Assembly (NCBI GenBank): GCA_026873275.1
Contig: JANTUC010000005.1
Span: forward strand, 372,001 to 436,000
DNA length: 64,000 nucleotides
Reading direction: 5' to 3'
DNA from: Pseudopithomyces maydicus
Lineage: Eukaryota; Ascomycota; Dothideomycetes; Pleosporales; Didymosphaeriaceae
The notes beneath the pieces were generated by a model. The model ran no database searches and had not been told where the DNA came from. It saw nothing but the letters and a program-made list of their open reading frames with translations. Shown here one piece after another: positions 23,180-35,571 of this stretch (its first letter is position 1; every line of letters begins with the position of its first letter). A program made the translations under genes and the position numbers.

Positions 23180-23918
23180 TTGGGAACTCGGGCATGACAA
23201 ATGGTTAGACTAATGACGAAGACGACGGGCAATGCGACATGTGCAGATGAGACGAAAGAGTAATGCATGATGTTGAGACGTACGAGGTTTTATGTAGTAG
23301 TGCGACACGTTTTTGTTCTGATATGTTCTGTTTACGAAGATCAACTCGGTAGTCGTGTTTGGGATAGCATGTTACAATAGATATGGAATTGATAATATAG
23401 TAAATTTCGTCCATGCTGGTACCGAGATGATGCATGCTAGTCTGGATTTGATACTCGCAGGACATGAACTACGCTTGAGAAGAGAATTGTGAAATTTCCT
23501 ATTTGGGTAGGTTTTCGAAACTGTTGATTGTCGTGCAAACGCCCACTCAATCGTTGCACTGCAGGCAGTGCTAGAATTGGTGATTGGAGGCAGTACCAGA
23601 AATTAGGCATTCCAGTCTAGGAATAGGTCCAGGGCATCTGTTTGGATATCACTAGCTATCGTCCAAACGCGCTGCCATTGCAATAGACATGGACTACGTG
23701 CTACTGTGTTTGATGTTGAGGTCCGAGTTTTACCAGCAATGACGTGCCGATCAAACGCGACATCACGGGACCTCGTGTTGCTCAGCTGCTGCGATTTTCC
23801 GCGGCAAAACGTGAGCGGCATCGCGAATCTCTTCTCAACAGCGATCTAGACGACCAGCAGCCTATTCCCCAAAGACTTTCCAGGCCATCTGATCTTATCA
23901 CTCGATATTTGCGCGCCA
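23180..23918. other. Intergenic region, aquaporin / DNA glycosylase
   Basis: About 740 bp. I see no gene. The frame before 23919 (from 23744) runs into the glycosylase region but has a different character and ends in a stop at 23947. Confidence 0.4.
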
Positions 23919-24868
23919 ATGCCGCCCAAAAGAACCTCCAGGCGTAGTAAACTTACTGAGGAGGGAGTTCACCTCGACTCCGAGCCCACCCCAGCCCAAC
24001 CCCCGCGGCTTCATTCAAAAGCCAACTCTCTAGATTCCAGTACAATTCTACCAATTCTAAGCGCGAAAATGCAACCCCCACATCGACCATTACGACACGC
24101 TCAAAGCGCACGCGCACCACCGCGATAATCGCCACCCCCTCCAACGACGACGCGCCCCCTCCAACCTCTTCCCCCCAAAGAAGAAGCGCAAACCAAGCGG
24201 CTACGCGCCCCCTCCAAATACGCGCACCTCTCCCCCTTAGTCGACATCCTAGAACCAAACCTCATCTGCGTCTTCGTCGGCACCAACCCGGGCGTCCAAA
24301 CCGCCACCCAAGGCCACGCCTACGCCCACCCCTCCAACCACTTCTGGAAACTGCTCCACGCGTCCCGCCTCACGGACCGCCGCCTCGCCCCCGCAGAAGA
24401 CCGCTCACTCCCCGCAAAGTACTGCATGGGCAACACGAACATCGTCTCAAGGCCGTCCAAGGACGCCGCGGAGCTCTCGCGCGAGGAGATGCTCGAGGGC
24501 GCCGCGGAGCTCGAGGCAAAGTTCCGCGAGTTCAGGCCGGAGGCGGTGTGTATAGTGGGGAAGGGGATCTGGGAGGCGATTTGGAGGTACAGGACCGGGA
24601 GGGCGATGCGGAAGGAGGAGTTTCGGTATGGGTGGCAGGAGGGGCGATGAATATGGGGAGGGTGGAGGGGCAGTGGGAGGGGAGCAGGGTGTTTGTGGCG
24701 ACGAGTACGAGTGGGTTAGCGGCGAACTTGAAACCTGCGGAGAAGGAGGCGATTTGGAGGCCGTTTGGGGAGTGGGTGGAGAAGAGGAGGGGGGAAAGGG
24801 GATTCGTGATTGGGGAGGGAGTGGCTGTTGGTACGGGAGAGGGTGAGCGTGCTGGTAGTACATCTTGA
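23919..24868 (+). CDS. G/T(U) mismatch-specific DNA glycosylase, Thp1/MUG type
   Basis: Removes uracil or thymine mispaired with guanine in nuclear base-excision repair. The core is clear: GYAPPSKYAHLSPLVDILEP, then the catalytic GTNPG motif (FVGTNPGVQTATQGHAYAHP), NHFWKLLHAS, MGNTNIVSRPSKDAAELS, VCIVGKGIWEAIWRY and VFVATSTSGLAAN, the last matching the substrate-pocket SGL loop. A Ser/Thr/Lys-rich N-terminus (MPPKRTSRRSKL, TTRSKRTRTT, PKKKRK) probably holds a nuclear signal. The coding region changes frame four times, at C5 24000-24004, C6 24171-24176, C5 24208-24212 and G4 24641-24644. Each is repaired by one added base, giving 318 codons. There are no introns. The alternative is a true pseudogene, but conserved residues are all kept and every break is in a homopolymer. 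Confidence 0.82.
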
Positions 24869-26825
24869 ACGGTTTCAGGGGAATCGTGGTCAATATCTCA
24901 GACGTGTATAATAAGTATGTACGAGCATGTCACTGCAAGGTTGCTTAGGGCACGCCACATGCAGGTCCATCTCCAGGTGCAGTGTCCAAAGTATGGTAGG
25001 ATGACGGGGCCAAGCCGGCAGCTTGCTCCCTGGGACCTTCACCTCAAATCACCATCCAGATGTCACCACTAGGGTTTCGAGGGGGCGAGAGAATAGGACC
25101 GAGCTGCAATGGACGGCCCTCTGAATATGACTCTTTCGGGCAGTTTGAAATCGTAGACGAAGTGAGATTTGCAGTCATCTCCGAAGCATTATAGTGGGTC
25201 GCGTCTGTAACTATGCTTACGTACGTTATTCCCGTGCAAAACCCGTACTTGGGGGTTGATCTAGGCCGCGGGTTGATATTGAGCTGTGGGGCGTTTGGTT
25301 TGAGTGTTCACGCTATACATATAGATACGGCTGAGGATGCTCTGGAGGAGAAAAATGGCTTTTCAATTGCATTTTTCTGGTTTCACGACGACCATTGAAT
25401 CACATGGAAAAGACTCGTAGCCAAAGTTTGTGCATCACACGCCCCTCCAACCCCTAGTGACATGGAGCATACTCGGAGACATATGGACACTTCCATCGTA
25501 TCGACCACAGCCCTGTCCAATTATGAGATGGAAAAGTCCACAATCCCACCACACTGTCCTGTGCAAAGGATTTGCCCTTCCGCGGAGCACTCCCAACACA
25601 CTGCACATTGGCAGATGGGCCGATTGCCCCACCGCAACCGGCACCAATCGGTGCAACCGCGCTCTCTTCGGCGAAATTGAACATGTCTATCAATAACGCC
25701 ATACTCGGAGCTCGGTGCATTCGAACGCTTTTATCTCCGGCGTCACTTGCTGGGCGTCGAATTCCTGCCTCGTGTTAAAACGTCGCGGGGATCCCGTCTT
25801 GCGTTTGGGGCCACATGCAACACGAACTGGAATCTCACGATGCCTCGCTTGTTGTAGTGATGGGTTGCCAGTCAGCAGAGCTGTCAAACTGCCACAGTGC
25901 TCCACTCATGCAGGCCAAGCCACACCACCGGATACACGGCAAGCAACCGCAACTAAGTTCACCCTCGCGCGCCGTGTAGTCGTTGTTCGTGGTCTACATA
26001 CATACCACAACATCATCGTTCTTCACCAATTCACACGATGGTGGATTCCAGAAGCGAGTATTCATCAAATCCCGACACAAGCATCACGCGACGACCGTGC
26101 CCGTGGCGCTCAAGTCGCAGGATCAACAACCTGCACGCTGTGGCGGCGTCGGGGGATACCAAGACTTTGCGCCCCAATACCAAGACCGCACACGCGTTCC
26201 CACTGCACGGATGACCAGCGTTGGACACAGTCACAGCAGCCGCCCTCGTCTCGTCGCACGCTGCGAGCGAAGTCGCAAGCCAGAGCTGCGGCGCGAGCAG
26301 CGCCTCGGAGCCACGCAATGCGGTGTGCATATCCTCCTCTGACTGACCTCCCCACCAGGCTGTGCTCTCTATTTCTGTATACATACACACATCCATATAC
26401 ATACATGTGTATATCCATCCATCAAATACATACATACACAGTCCATAACACAGAAACAAGCCCACGCCAAACCAAGCTTCCGCGCACGCCCTCTCACTCG
26501 GCACCCAAGAACCGATCCGCGCAACCCGTGCCATTCCCCCTCCCACCCCTTCCCTTCCTCACCTTTAAATCCCCACCCATCCACCTCACCAGCCTCACCC
26601 CAACGCCTCACCTCCAGCCTCACCTGCTGCCCCCCCTCCTCACCAGCCATACACACGTACACACATACGTACCAGCCCCAATCCCCTCGTCTACCGCCTC
26701 AGCCCCAGCGCGTGCGCAAAGCTAAAGCTAAAACACGCATCCCCTCGTCTGCGTGCGCCACGACCTAATCTCAACGTCGGCTCTACATACATACATACAC
26801 AGCGCCAGCGACCGTAGAGTAAATC
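24869..26825. other. Long upstream region of the CYSTM gene
   Basis: About 2 kb with no supported protein gene. 26360-26700 is C/A-rich with repeated CATACA/TACATA units and pyrimidine tracts, typical of a fungal promoter and transcribed leader. The long open frames here (for example 25715-26725) are low-complexity Pro/Thr/His products of that composition. Confidence 0.5.
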
Positions 26826-27303
26826 ATGGCCTCCAACGGGTACTACAACCAGGGACCGCCGCCGCAGGCGCATTATGCGCGCCGCCGCCGGATCAGGGGT
26901 ATTATCAGCAGGGGCCGCCGCCGCAGCAGGTATGTGTTTTTTTTTTTTTTTAAATTTGTGGTGGTTGTGTTGTGTTGTGTTGTGTTGGGGAAGCATGCAT
27001 GCATGCGGGCGTGCGCCACAGTGAGTACATATGATGGACGGATAGATGGGTGGATGGATGGATGGACGTGTGCTGACGGTGGTTTGTGTTGCAGATGTAC
27101 TACCAGCAAGGGCCGCCGCCGCCGCCTCAGGAGCAGAAGAAGGAGGATAGAGGGTGCTTGTATACGTGGTGAGTATTTTTTTGTTTCTGTCCCGAATGGC
27201 GTGGAGATGATGGGATGCATGCTAATGGGGGTTTAGTCTTGCGACGCTATGCTGCTGCTTCCTGTGCGAGGAGTGCTGCGAGTGTTTATGTTTCTGCTGC
27301 TAA
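26826..27303 (+). CDS. CYSTM-family cysteine-rich membrane protein
   Basis: Three exons, 26826-26929, 27095-27168 and 27237-27303, encode about 81 residues. The N-terminus is Gly/Tyr/Gln/Pro-rich (MASNGYYNQGPPPQ, QGYYQQGPPPQQ, MYYQQGPPPPPQEQKK), followed by DRGCLYTCLATL and the cysteine-rich tail CCCFLCEECCECLCFCC. This is the CYSTM plan: a short disordered part and a C-terminal Cys-rich amphipathic or membrane segment, known from stress-tolerance proteins of fungi and plants. One base is missing near 26876-26890 (GCG/CCG run) to join the start to the QGYYQQ block. The first intron carries a T15-16 run and TGTTG and GGAT microsatellites. The tail is probably lipid-modified and membrane-attached; the role is inferred from the family. 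Confidence 0.83.
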
Positions 27304-27702
27304 GTTGTCGGGATGTATATACGTGTATGGATACGTGGTTGTGGTGTAGCTGTGGGCGGGGGCATGGTCAAATTGGATATATATACCTTGGCAAGGCGTA
27401 CTGGAACCTTTGGGCGGGACACAAACACATGGGAGCTCTACATGCATACATCTACGGGTAGGATACTGGCCCTGGATGGAAGAGCAAGGCATATGGATGG
27501 GTTCGACTGCCTGCAATTGCAGAAGCAGCGTGGATAATTTATATCATTTCAAAGCGAATGAAACGCGGTACACCCGCTTGGGGACCCCCATGATACGCTA
27601 TGCTACCTCTTCTGAACACACAAGTGCACACGGCCGTTAACAACGTAAACAGACAGACAAGGAAAGGAGTGGAAACGCCTCGATACTCCGAGGCGGCTAC
27701 TC
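27304..27702. other. Convergent intergenic region, CYSTM / WW gene
   Basis: 400 bp between converging genes; presumably both 3' UTRs. Nothing else seen. Confidence 0.4.
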
Positions 27703-28960
27703 TCAGTCATCGTAGGCCTCCTCGAGCTCCTCTTCATACTCCTCTTGCGCCTCAATGAGCTCCTGGCGCCTCTCCTCGAGCGACTCGCGGTCACTACTTG
27801 AGATGGAGTCGCCGTCGGCGTCATGTGTGGGCACTGGGGGAGGTTCTTGGAATGCAGGGGGTTCGGCAGCGACCGGAGCGGCAGCCACGGGTGCAGCAGC
27901 AGCGGCTGCGGGAGGAGCACCGTAGTAGTTGTTGGTGACGTGGGTCTCATCGTCCGAGTCATCAGCTGCATCGTGTTAGATGTGTTACGGAAAAGAGTTA
28001 TAGAAGGGCATTATTACCGAGGGAGTGACCGATCAATGCACCGGCAGCGATACCACCGACACCAGCAGCGGCCAACATGCCGGTGGAATGACCCTTGTCT
28101 TTCTTGTCCTTCTTCTCCTTCTTCTCGTCGCCATGGCCCTTCTCGCCGTAAGGGTCGCCATGGCCGCCGTGGGGGGCGTAAGGATCGCTGTGACCACCAC
28201 TCGGGTAGCCATGGTTACTTTGGTCGTGCGAAGCACCGAACAGACCGCGCTCATCATGGCCGGTGGTGTGGCCGTATGGCGCGCCTGGTGGTCCGCTAGG
28301 CGGCGGCGCGTATGGGCCTTGGGCAGGAGGTGCGTGTGCCGGAGGCTCCCATTGCGAGCGGCCTGTGGCTTGATCTATGTAAAACCAGCGCTGGCTATTC
28401 TGGTCGAACTGGGCCACCCAACCCGGAGGCATTGGCGGGGGTGCACCATACTGTGATTCATGTTAGTCATGGTCAAAAAAATGATCATGGTACACGGCTT
28501 AGGGAATGTTCGGCTCTAGTATTTCATTCGTATGACGGTGGTTGACTTACAGGTGCAGGTGGTCCCTGCGGCGCGGGCGATCCGTAACCGTGCTGGCCAT
28601 AGGGTTGTTGCTGAGGGTAGCCTTGCTGGTGCTGCTGAGGAGGATAGCCGCCCTGCTGGGGGTACTGTCCGTAGCCCTGTTGCGGCGGGTACCCCTGCTG
28701 AGGAGGGTATTGCTGGTGCTGCTGGGGCGGGTAGCCGCCAGCATGAGGATCGTATCCTCGTGTGGCATCATGACCCCCACCGTGCGAGTCACCATGGGAG
28801 CCGTCATGCGATTCTATCGAAGGGATGAGCAGATAGAAAATCGGAAACTATGACGAGCCATACCCGAGGGCTTGTCCTTCTTCTCTTCTTTCTTCTCGTC
28901 CTTCTTCTTATCATCATCGTCGTCCAACAACTCCTTCATCTTCTTCTTGAGAAAGTCCAT
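27703..28960 (-). CDS. WW-domain protein with Gln/Pro-rich and glycine-zipper regions
   Basis: Four exons (28960-28864, 28813-28551, 28450-28018, 27965-27703), all phases agreeing, 351 residues. It starts with a Lys/Asp-rich stretch (MDFLKKKMKELLDDDDDKKK). A region of QQGYPPQQ-like repeats follows, then one WW domain (PPGWVAQFDQ, then RWFYIDQATGRSQWEPP, with both tryptophans and the final proline). Next are His/Gly/Asp-rich repeats (SDPYAPHGGHGDPYGEKGHGD), a Lys-rich patch, a short hydrophobic GMLAAAGVGGIAAGALIGHS that looks like a glycine-zipper membrane-active segment, and a C-terminal Glu-rich coiled coil. WW domains bind Pro-rich ligands. The plan resembles fungal WW proteins of unknown role; no function is assigned. 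Confidence 0.85.
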
Positions 28961-30614
28961 GGCTGTGGTGTGATATCAAGAGCTTCCGCTCGACAAAGTA
29001 CGAAAATAAGGGAGGTGGAAAGGGAGGGGAAGTTTGGAGAGATGTGGGGAGGGAACAATGAGGGGCTTTTAAATCAGCCCGCAGCCAAATGCTCGGCGCG
29101 GGCCGTAGTTCTACCATAATTTCAACGGACGAGCGACATGGAACAATCTCCACGTGTGCAACATGTCCAGGGGCCTTTTCAGCGCGGCTACTGATGGAAA
29201 AAGTGGGGGATGGAGGGGCTGAAGCTGTGCGCGACTGGAGACAGCCTCAAGGGATATGCAACGCGGATTTAGTGAAGCTTGGCGTGAAGAGGTTGATGCT
29301 TGAGTGTGAAGTTTGTCAGTAGCGATTCCGGCTGTGGAAACAGCTGACTCAGTCATTCACTGGCTGAATGGAGTCGAGTGGAATTGAAGATGACCAGGCG
29401 ATTGGCTTCTCTGGTTACAAGAAGAGGAGGAACTGGTATCGCATAGTCGCGTAAGCGGATAACGGCATGTACTGTAACGAAGCAACGGCGGTTAGGTTTA
29501 GTCTGACTTCCGCATGGGGTGAAGGTGGCTTAGTAGTGGCTAATACATAAAGTCTTGGCGTTGAGATAATGGCGCATGCAATATTGAGATCCAACGCGCC
29601 GTGAGCGCGGACATGGGGATGGCCGAGGGGCGCGTGTTTCTGGGCGACGCGCAGTGTGTCAAATGCAGGCAACGGACAAGGCTACCCTCGCGACTGTCTG
29701 GGCCTGGGACAGTACGGTGCTTGCTGGAGGGAGAAGCGTCAATGTCGCTACGGTGCACGGGACGGAGGGCGCTTTGGGACGATGGGAACCCTTCTGCCCT
29801 TCTGCAGGCCGTTCCTGTGCAGTCCTGTGCAGTCCTGTGCAGTCGTCCTGTGCAGGGTGGGGTGACGGTCGATCAGGCGTGACTGGTGCATCGGACGGCA
29901 TGTGCGACGGGCGGCCGGAAAGTCGCTGCGAGGCAGATGAAAGCAGCAGCACGGCGAGACAGACGACGAGTGGCCCTGTCATGTGCAGCGGGACCACGTG
30001 AGGGCAGTCGGGGCGGCGTCGCAGCTAGAGGCCATGATACCAGGCGTGTGGGATGTGTCATTGTGCTGCTGGGAGCGGCCGTGGTGGTTCCAGACTGCCA
30101 AAGTGGACCCGCTAGAACTGGTGACGGGTGACGTAACACACCCACGGCGGCAGATGGCGCTGAAAGAGAGAGAGACGACCCAAGTCATACCTGCGTGTCG
30201 CATGGCATGTGCTTGCACCGCAATGCTCGCTGGGGGTTTGGTGGTGGGGAGACGCTGGACGCTGGACGAGCGACAGAGCAGCAGTGTCCGGAAGCGCTCC
30301 GATCTGCAGCAGCCGCATCGCTTCCTGGCCGTGACTTGCTGGTCGTCTCGGGAGGGCACAGAGACACGGCTGGCTGGAGGCGCAACGGCTTTCGCAGAGT
30401 CCCAGCTCCATCGCGATCCACCGCCTCCATCGCCCATCGGTACATGTTTGCCAGCCAGATCGAGCTGTTGACCAGTGGCTAGCGCGGCCACGCCTCACGT
30501 TATTGGACTGGTGCCCGCTGCAGAGCCTCCACCTTTCGGCGCGAATCGTCAAGGAAGCTGGAGCGTCGATATCGCGGCGCGTCCGTCCTGGGGTGCCCTT
30601 TGCTGCCTCCCTTC
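28961..30614. other. Divergent region between WW gene and histidine kinase gene
   Basis: 1.65 kb, GC-rich, holding the two promoters and probably a long kinase leader. No protein-coding frame is supported; overlapping open frames on both strands (29.6-30.5 kb) are composition artefacts. A 10-bp tandem repeat lies at 29814-29855. Confidence 0.5.
29814..29855. repeat. 10-bp tandem repeat, about 4 copies
   Basis: The unit CCTGTGCAGT is repeated three times in direct succession, then again after a 3-bp interruption (GTC). It lies about 760 bp upstream of the kinase start. Confidence 0.8.
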
Positions 30615-33600
30615 ATGATCTCGCCGCCCGCGTCCATCTTTACAGGAAGCGCCCCAACTGCAGACCGCCCGCACCCGGAGCACGCCCGCCTGAGCACGCC
30701 CGAGCACGCCCACGCCCACACGCCCTCGACGCCGCTCGAGGAGCGTCTGCAGCACCCGGCGGACCCGCTCTCCACACCCCAGATCCCATGGACGCAACCT
30801 CGCAGTGAGCCCCCGAGGACAGCACGCAGGCGCGCCAGTGCGGGGAGCGAGTCGGTCACGACGCCGCCCGCCGTCGCAGGCAGGAAACGCCACGGCGAGC
30901 CCCCGCCGCAGTCCAGCACGGCGCTCTCGAGCGAGCCTCTGCTGAAGCGACGACGCGTGAGCCGCACACGACACTCGCTCGACCACTTTGGCTTCGCCCG
31001 CCCGCCGCTGCTGCAAGGCGACGGCCAGCCCCCGTCGCCGCTGTTCTTCTCGCACTCCCGCCGCTCACGCCCCCACCTGCCCGCCCGCTTCTCGAGCTCC
31101 GAGGCTGCTGCCAGAATGCTCAGCAAGACCCGCGAGGACAGCGGCATCAAGACGGTGACACTGGCGAGAGGCACCTTTGCGGGGTTGAGTCCCCCAGGCC
31201 CGCCCGGCGCCGCCACCACCACCACGACCACCACCAGCGGAAGGAGCTCGGAGCGGTCGAGCCTGCCGCGCACCACGTCGCCCGACGGACGCGACAGGAG
31301 CGACCCGCTGCGTCTGCTGGGCTCTGTCGGCATAGTCGAGCTGCTGGAGCAGGACACCCGTCCGACCTTCATCGTCGACATTGGCGACGCCCACAACCAC
31401 CGCCAGGAGCCCGCCGACTTGCAGATCCTCTTCGCAAACGCCGCCCTGCGCTCGAGCCCGCCAACATGGGAACTGGTCGCCGGAAAGCCCGCCACCCTGT
31501 CCGCGGACGATCTTGCAGCCCATGCTTCGGGCCAGTTCAAGAGCTGGCTCCTGAGCACCGTGATCCAGGGCGAGAACCTGGACGTGAACCCCTCGCCCGT
31601 CGAGCATGGCGGAATAGTATGGTCCTGTTACACTTTGCGCAGGCGGTTACGCGTCGCCTCTGGTGCCGTGCCAGGTCCGCCCGCCTCAAGTATCCCCTCT
31701 ACAAGTGCCTCCCTTGATTTCCAAGCCCCTTCGTCGTCACTGGCTCCTACTCCTGCTACTGTCATGGACCCATTTCCCGCCACGGTTCAGGACACCCAAG
31801 ATTATTTTGGCAGCGGTGCACCAGCGCCCATGATCGAGGACTCCGATCAAGAGTCTCAGCCCGTCTTGTCTCCAGAGCACGTCCCCAAATCCGAGCCCGT
31901 GGCCGCCGATAAGCTATCCATTGTGCCTTTCCAGAGACCGGACCAGCTCAACCTGCCAGACCTGCCGGATTTCAACGGACATCCTTCCTTCACCAACGAG
32001 TGCGTTCTTCGTGCCCACGCTGCAGGCGACGTTGACGCTTTTCATAGGGCCCCTAGCCCACCTCAGGAACATGAAGTGGGCTTCTTTGACTGGACGAGGT
32101 TGTCTTTATCGCCCTCCCTACCCAGACACATACAATTCGCCCGTGCCATTGATTGGGCTTCCACGCCACTCGGGCCCATTGAGTTCTGGTCCAACGATCT
32201 TAGGGCTATGTGCAATCTCATCATGTAAGTCTCCACCCGTTCATCCAGTCTTCACCGTTCTGTTTACACATTACGCAGGGCATCTCCTCACCCTGCAGCC
32301 ATGTACTGGGGTGAAGAATTGGTCGCCATCTACAATGAAGCCTATATCGGTAAGTCTCCGAATTACCAAAAAAACTGCCTCTTGCTGACATTTCTGAGGC
32401 CTTGCTGGTCAGAAACATCCTGCGTTGATGGGTCAAAGCTACAAGGTTGCTTGGGCAGAAATCTGGGACGAAGTGAAGGATGTCTTTGCGAACGCGAGAT
32501 TGACCGGTCAAGCCACCATGAAAGATGACGACTGTTTATTCATGAAACGTAACGGGTTCCTTGAAGAGACGTATTTTTCGTGGTCTATCATACCCATGGT
32601 CGGAGAAGACGGTACGGTCATGGGTTTATACAATCCAGCTTTTGAGAAGGTACCAATCATTTCATTGTCATCTGTTTTGTGTGTCGAACACAACCAGCAA
32701 CGTTTTACTCGTCTTTCGCTTGCAAATTTGCTTTCGTGATGACATCGCCATCGAATGTAGTAGCTGATTTGTGCATAGACGAGAAGGAAGATCGCTGAAC
32801 GAAGAATGTTGACCTTGCGAGAGGTTGGCGAGCGAACAGCCACGGCCCGTGATGTGAAAGGCTTCTGGGAACAGGTCCTCTTAGCATTGACCGACAACGA
32901 ATTCGATACGCCCTTCGTTTTGCTATATTCCGTTTCCGATGACAATGACAGCGATGCTTCTTCCCTACACTCTAGTAGTCTACTCGGTTCAAAGCAGTGC
33001 TTTTTGGAGGGCTCACTTGGTGTCCCCATGAGCCATACAGCAGCCCCTGAACAAATCGACCTAAAAGAAGGCACCGAGGGTTTCGGTCCCGTCTTCCGGG
33101 AGGTCATGAAGACCGACAAGCCCGTAGTACTCAGCATTGGCTCGGGCGATCTCCCTCACGAGATGTTGGAGGGGTTAGAGTGGCGCGGTTTCGGTGACCC
33201 TTGCCGCGATGTGGTCATCTGTCCAATTCACCCGACAACAGGTGAATCGATCCTCGGGTTTTTAGTCATGGGCATCAATCCGAGGAGACCTTACGATGAT
33301 GATTACAATCTCTTTGTGCAGTTGCTCAGCCGGCAACTCGCGACGTCCTTGGCTTCTGTGGTCCTGTTCGAGGAAGAAATTCGGAGGGGTCAGAAGGCAG
33401 CGAAGCTCGCCGCAGAAGATCGCTTTCACCTTTCCGAGCAGCTTGCAGCTAGGACACAAGAAGCTCGAGACAGTGAAACTAGGTTCACACGCATGGCAGA
33501 GTACTCCCCGCTGGTCTCTTTATTGCCGATCATGTTGGACGTATAACATACTGTAACGACACCTGGTATGAGATATCAAGAGTACCAAAAGATCCTGAAA

Positions 33601-35571
33601 AAACAAACAACTGGATGGACTATGTGAATGAGGAAGATCAGAGCCTGATACACGAGCAGTGGAAGCGACTAGTTGAGAACGCTAGAGCAATCAACATAGA
33701 GTTCCGCTTCAAAACTTCTTGGCAGGACCGCAGCGGAAATAGAGGTGATACCTGGGTGCTGTTCTCCGCGTTTCCTGAAAAATACGAAGATGGGATGCTC
33801 AAGAGCGTCTTCGGAAGCATCACCAATATCAGCTCCCAGAAATGGGCCGAGGGTTTTCAAAAGAGGAAGATGGAAGAGGCGGTAGAGCTGAAACGACAAC
33901 AGGAGAATTTCATCGACATTACTTCGCATGAAATGAGGAATCCTCTGAGCGCAATCCTGCAATGCGCCGATGAGATTTCCACGATCCTGAGTGACTTCCG
34001 GACATCTGGCTCCCGTGAAATACCTTCGAGACTTCTCACCGATAGTATCGATGCAGCACAGACCATCGCCTTGTGCGCACAGCACCAGAAGAGGATCGTG
34101 GATGATGTCCTTACTTTGTCCAAGCTCGATAGTGCGATGCTCATGGTAAGGTTGCCAAACAGCTCTAGAAGAAAAACGCTAACTTGGCACAGGTCACACC
34201 CGTAGACGCGCAGCCTTTGCAAGTCGTCCAGCGCGCTCTAAAAATGTTTGAAGGCGAAGTACAAACTGCAGGCATTCAGATGGAATTCGTGTTGAGCGAT
34301 TCATACAAGGAACTTGACGTTAACTGGGTGAAACTTGATCCTTCACGTGTGCTTCAAGTAAGGACCAGTCCTCTTCGCCCTGTTTTGTCGCTAACCGCTT
34401 TGACCAGGTACTCATCAACCTCACAACGAATGCGATCAAGTTCACCACTACGGAGTCAAGCCGCACAATCAAAGTCATCCTATCCGCATCGAGAAAGCCG
34501 CCGTCGGCCAGTCCGTTGCCTCTCGTCAATTTCTTTCCCTCGAGATCCAAGCGTGTCGAACAAACACTCGGACCCGACTGGGGCGATGGAGAAGAAATAT
34601 ATCTGGAGTTTGCGGTGCAAGATACCGGGCGTGGTCTTAGCCCAGAAGAGAAAAAGGTGTTATTCCAGCGCTTTTCCCAAGCCAGTCCGCGTACGCATGT
34701 GCAATATGGTGGATCAGGACTGGGCTTATTCATCTCCCGTGAGCTCACCGAACTACAAGGCGGAGAGATTGGTGTAGCATCCGAAGCCGGCAAAGGAAGC
34801 ACATTTGCTTTCTACGTAAAGTGCCGCAAAACCAGCGAACCAAAAGAAGGAGTCGAAATGCCAATAACACTCGGTCGGAAGATCTCGAATGCGAAGGACA
34901 GAACACGACCTGAGCCTCCCAGAATAAAAGATTTCGCAGTTGCGCCAAAGGATGCCACCGTGGATGATGAGAAGAAGAAGAATAAGAAGCCCAAGCTGGA
35001 CCTAAAGGTGCTGATCGTAGAGGACAATCTAGGTAAATGTCACCATACCATGTTGAGTACTCCACTAACCATTGAATAGTCAACCAGAAGGTTCTACGAC
35101 GCCAGCTCGAAAACAACGGCATTTCTACTTGCGTAGCTAACCATGGCGGTGAAGCGATCGAGAAGCTGAAGCAATCAAAGTATTGGAAAGGCCATGGCCC
35201 TGACGCCGTCGACCTCGGCGTCATTCTCATGGACAAAGAGATGCCCGTGATGGATGGCCTTCAATGCACGAGCAAGATTCGCGAGTTTGAAGCAAATGGG
35301 TTACTTATTGGGCACGTTCCCATTATAGCTGTCACAGCGAATGCTCGCAGTGAGCAGATTGCTACACTTTTGGAAGTTGGAATGGTGAGTCTATTTCGAA
35401 GTCTGCAAAGGATATGACTGACGCAAGTAGGACGATGTTGTCTCAAAACCGTTCCGCATCGCGGAGTTGGTTCCCAAAATCGAAGAATTAACGTTGAAAT
35501 ATCCTGACTCGCTAACTGTCGAAACGATCGTTGTTCCGAGCAGGCCTAACACACCACCATATGCTATCTGA
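30615..35571 (+). CDS. Hybrid sensor histidine kinase (input PAS/GAF, HisKA, HATPase, receiver)
   Basis: Eight exons: 30615-32224, 32279-32349, 32399-32649, 32779-34145, 34193-34357, 34408-35032, 35080-35384 and 35431-35571. One base is missing in the C4 run at 33506-33509; with it the total is 1512 codons. The first 400 or so residues are Pro/Ser/Arg-rich, likely disordered. A PAS-like input follows (WASTPLGPIEFW, MYWGEELVAIYNEAY), then a GAF-like part (VVICPIHPTTGESILGFLVMG), a second PAS (GRITYCNDTWYEISRV) and HisKA with phospho-accepting His in ITSHEMRNPLSAILQ. The ATPase has N box INLTTNAIKF, G1 VQDTGRGLS and G2 GGSGLGLFISREL. The receiver has VLIVEDN, phospho-acceptor Asp in ILMDKEMPVMDG and Lys in VSKPF. 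No membrane segment is seen, so it is probably cytosolic. The signal is unknown; it would feed the Ypd1-Ssk1/Skn7 phosphorelay (family knowledge). I leave the group open. Confidence 0.93.

Noticed and set aside
25715..26725. 336-residue open frame
   Set aside because: Low-complexity Pro/Thr/His/Ser composition from CATACA and C-rich repeats in a promoter-like region; no domain and no support from neighbouring frames.
30500..31558. 352-residue frame antisense to the kinase start
   Set aside because: Mirror of the GC-rich, Pro/Ser/Arg-coding kinase N-terminus; no motif of its own.
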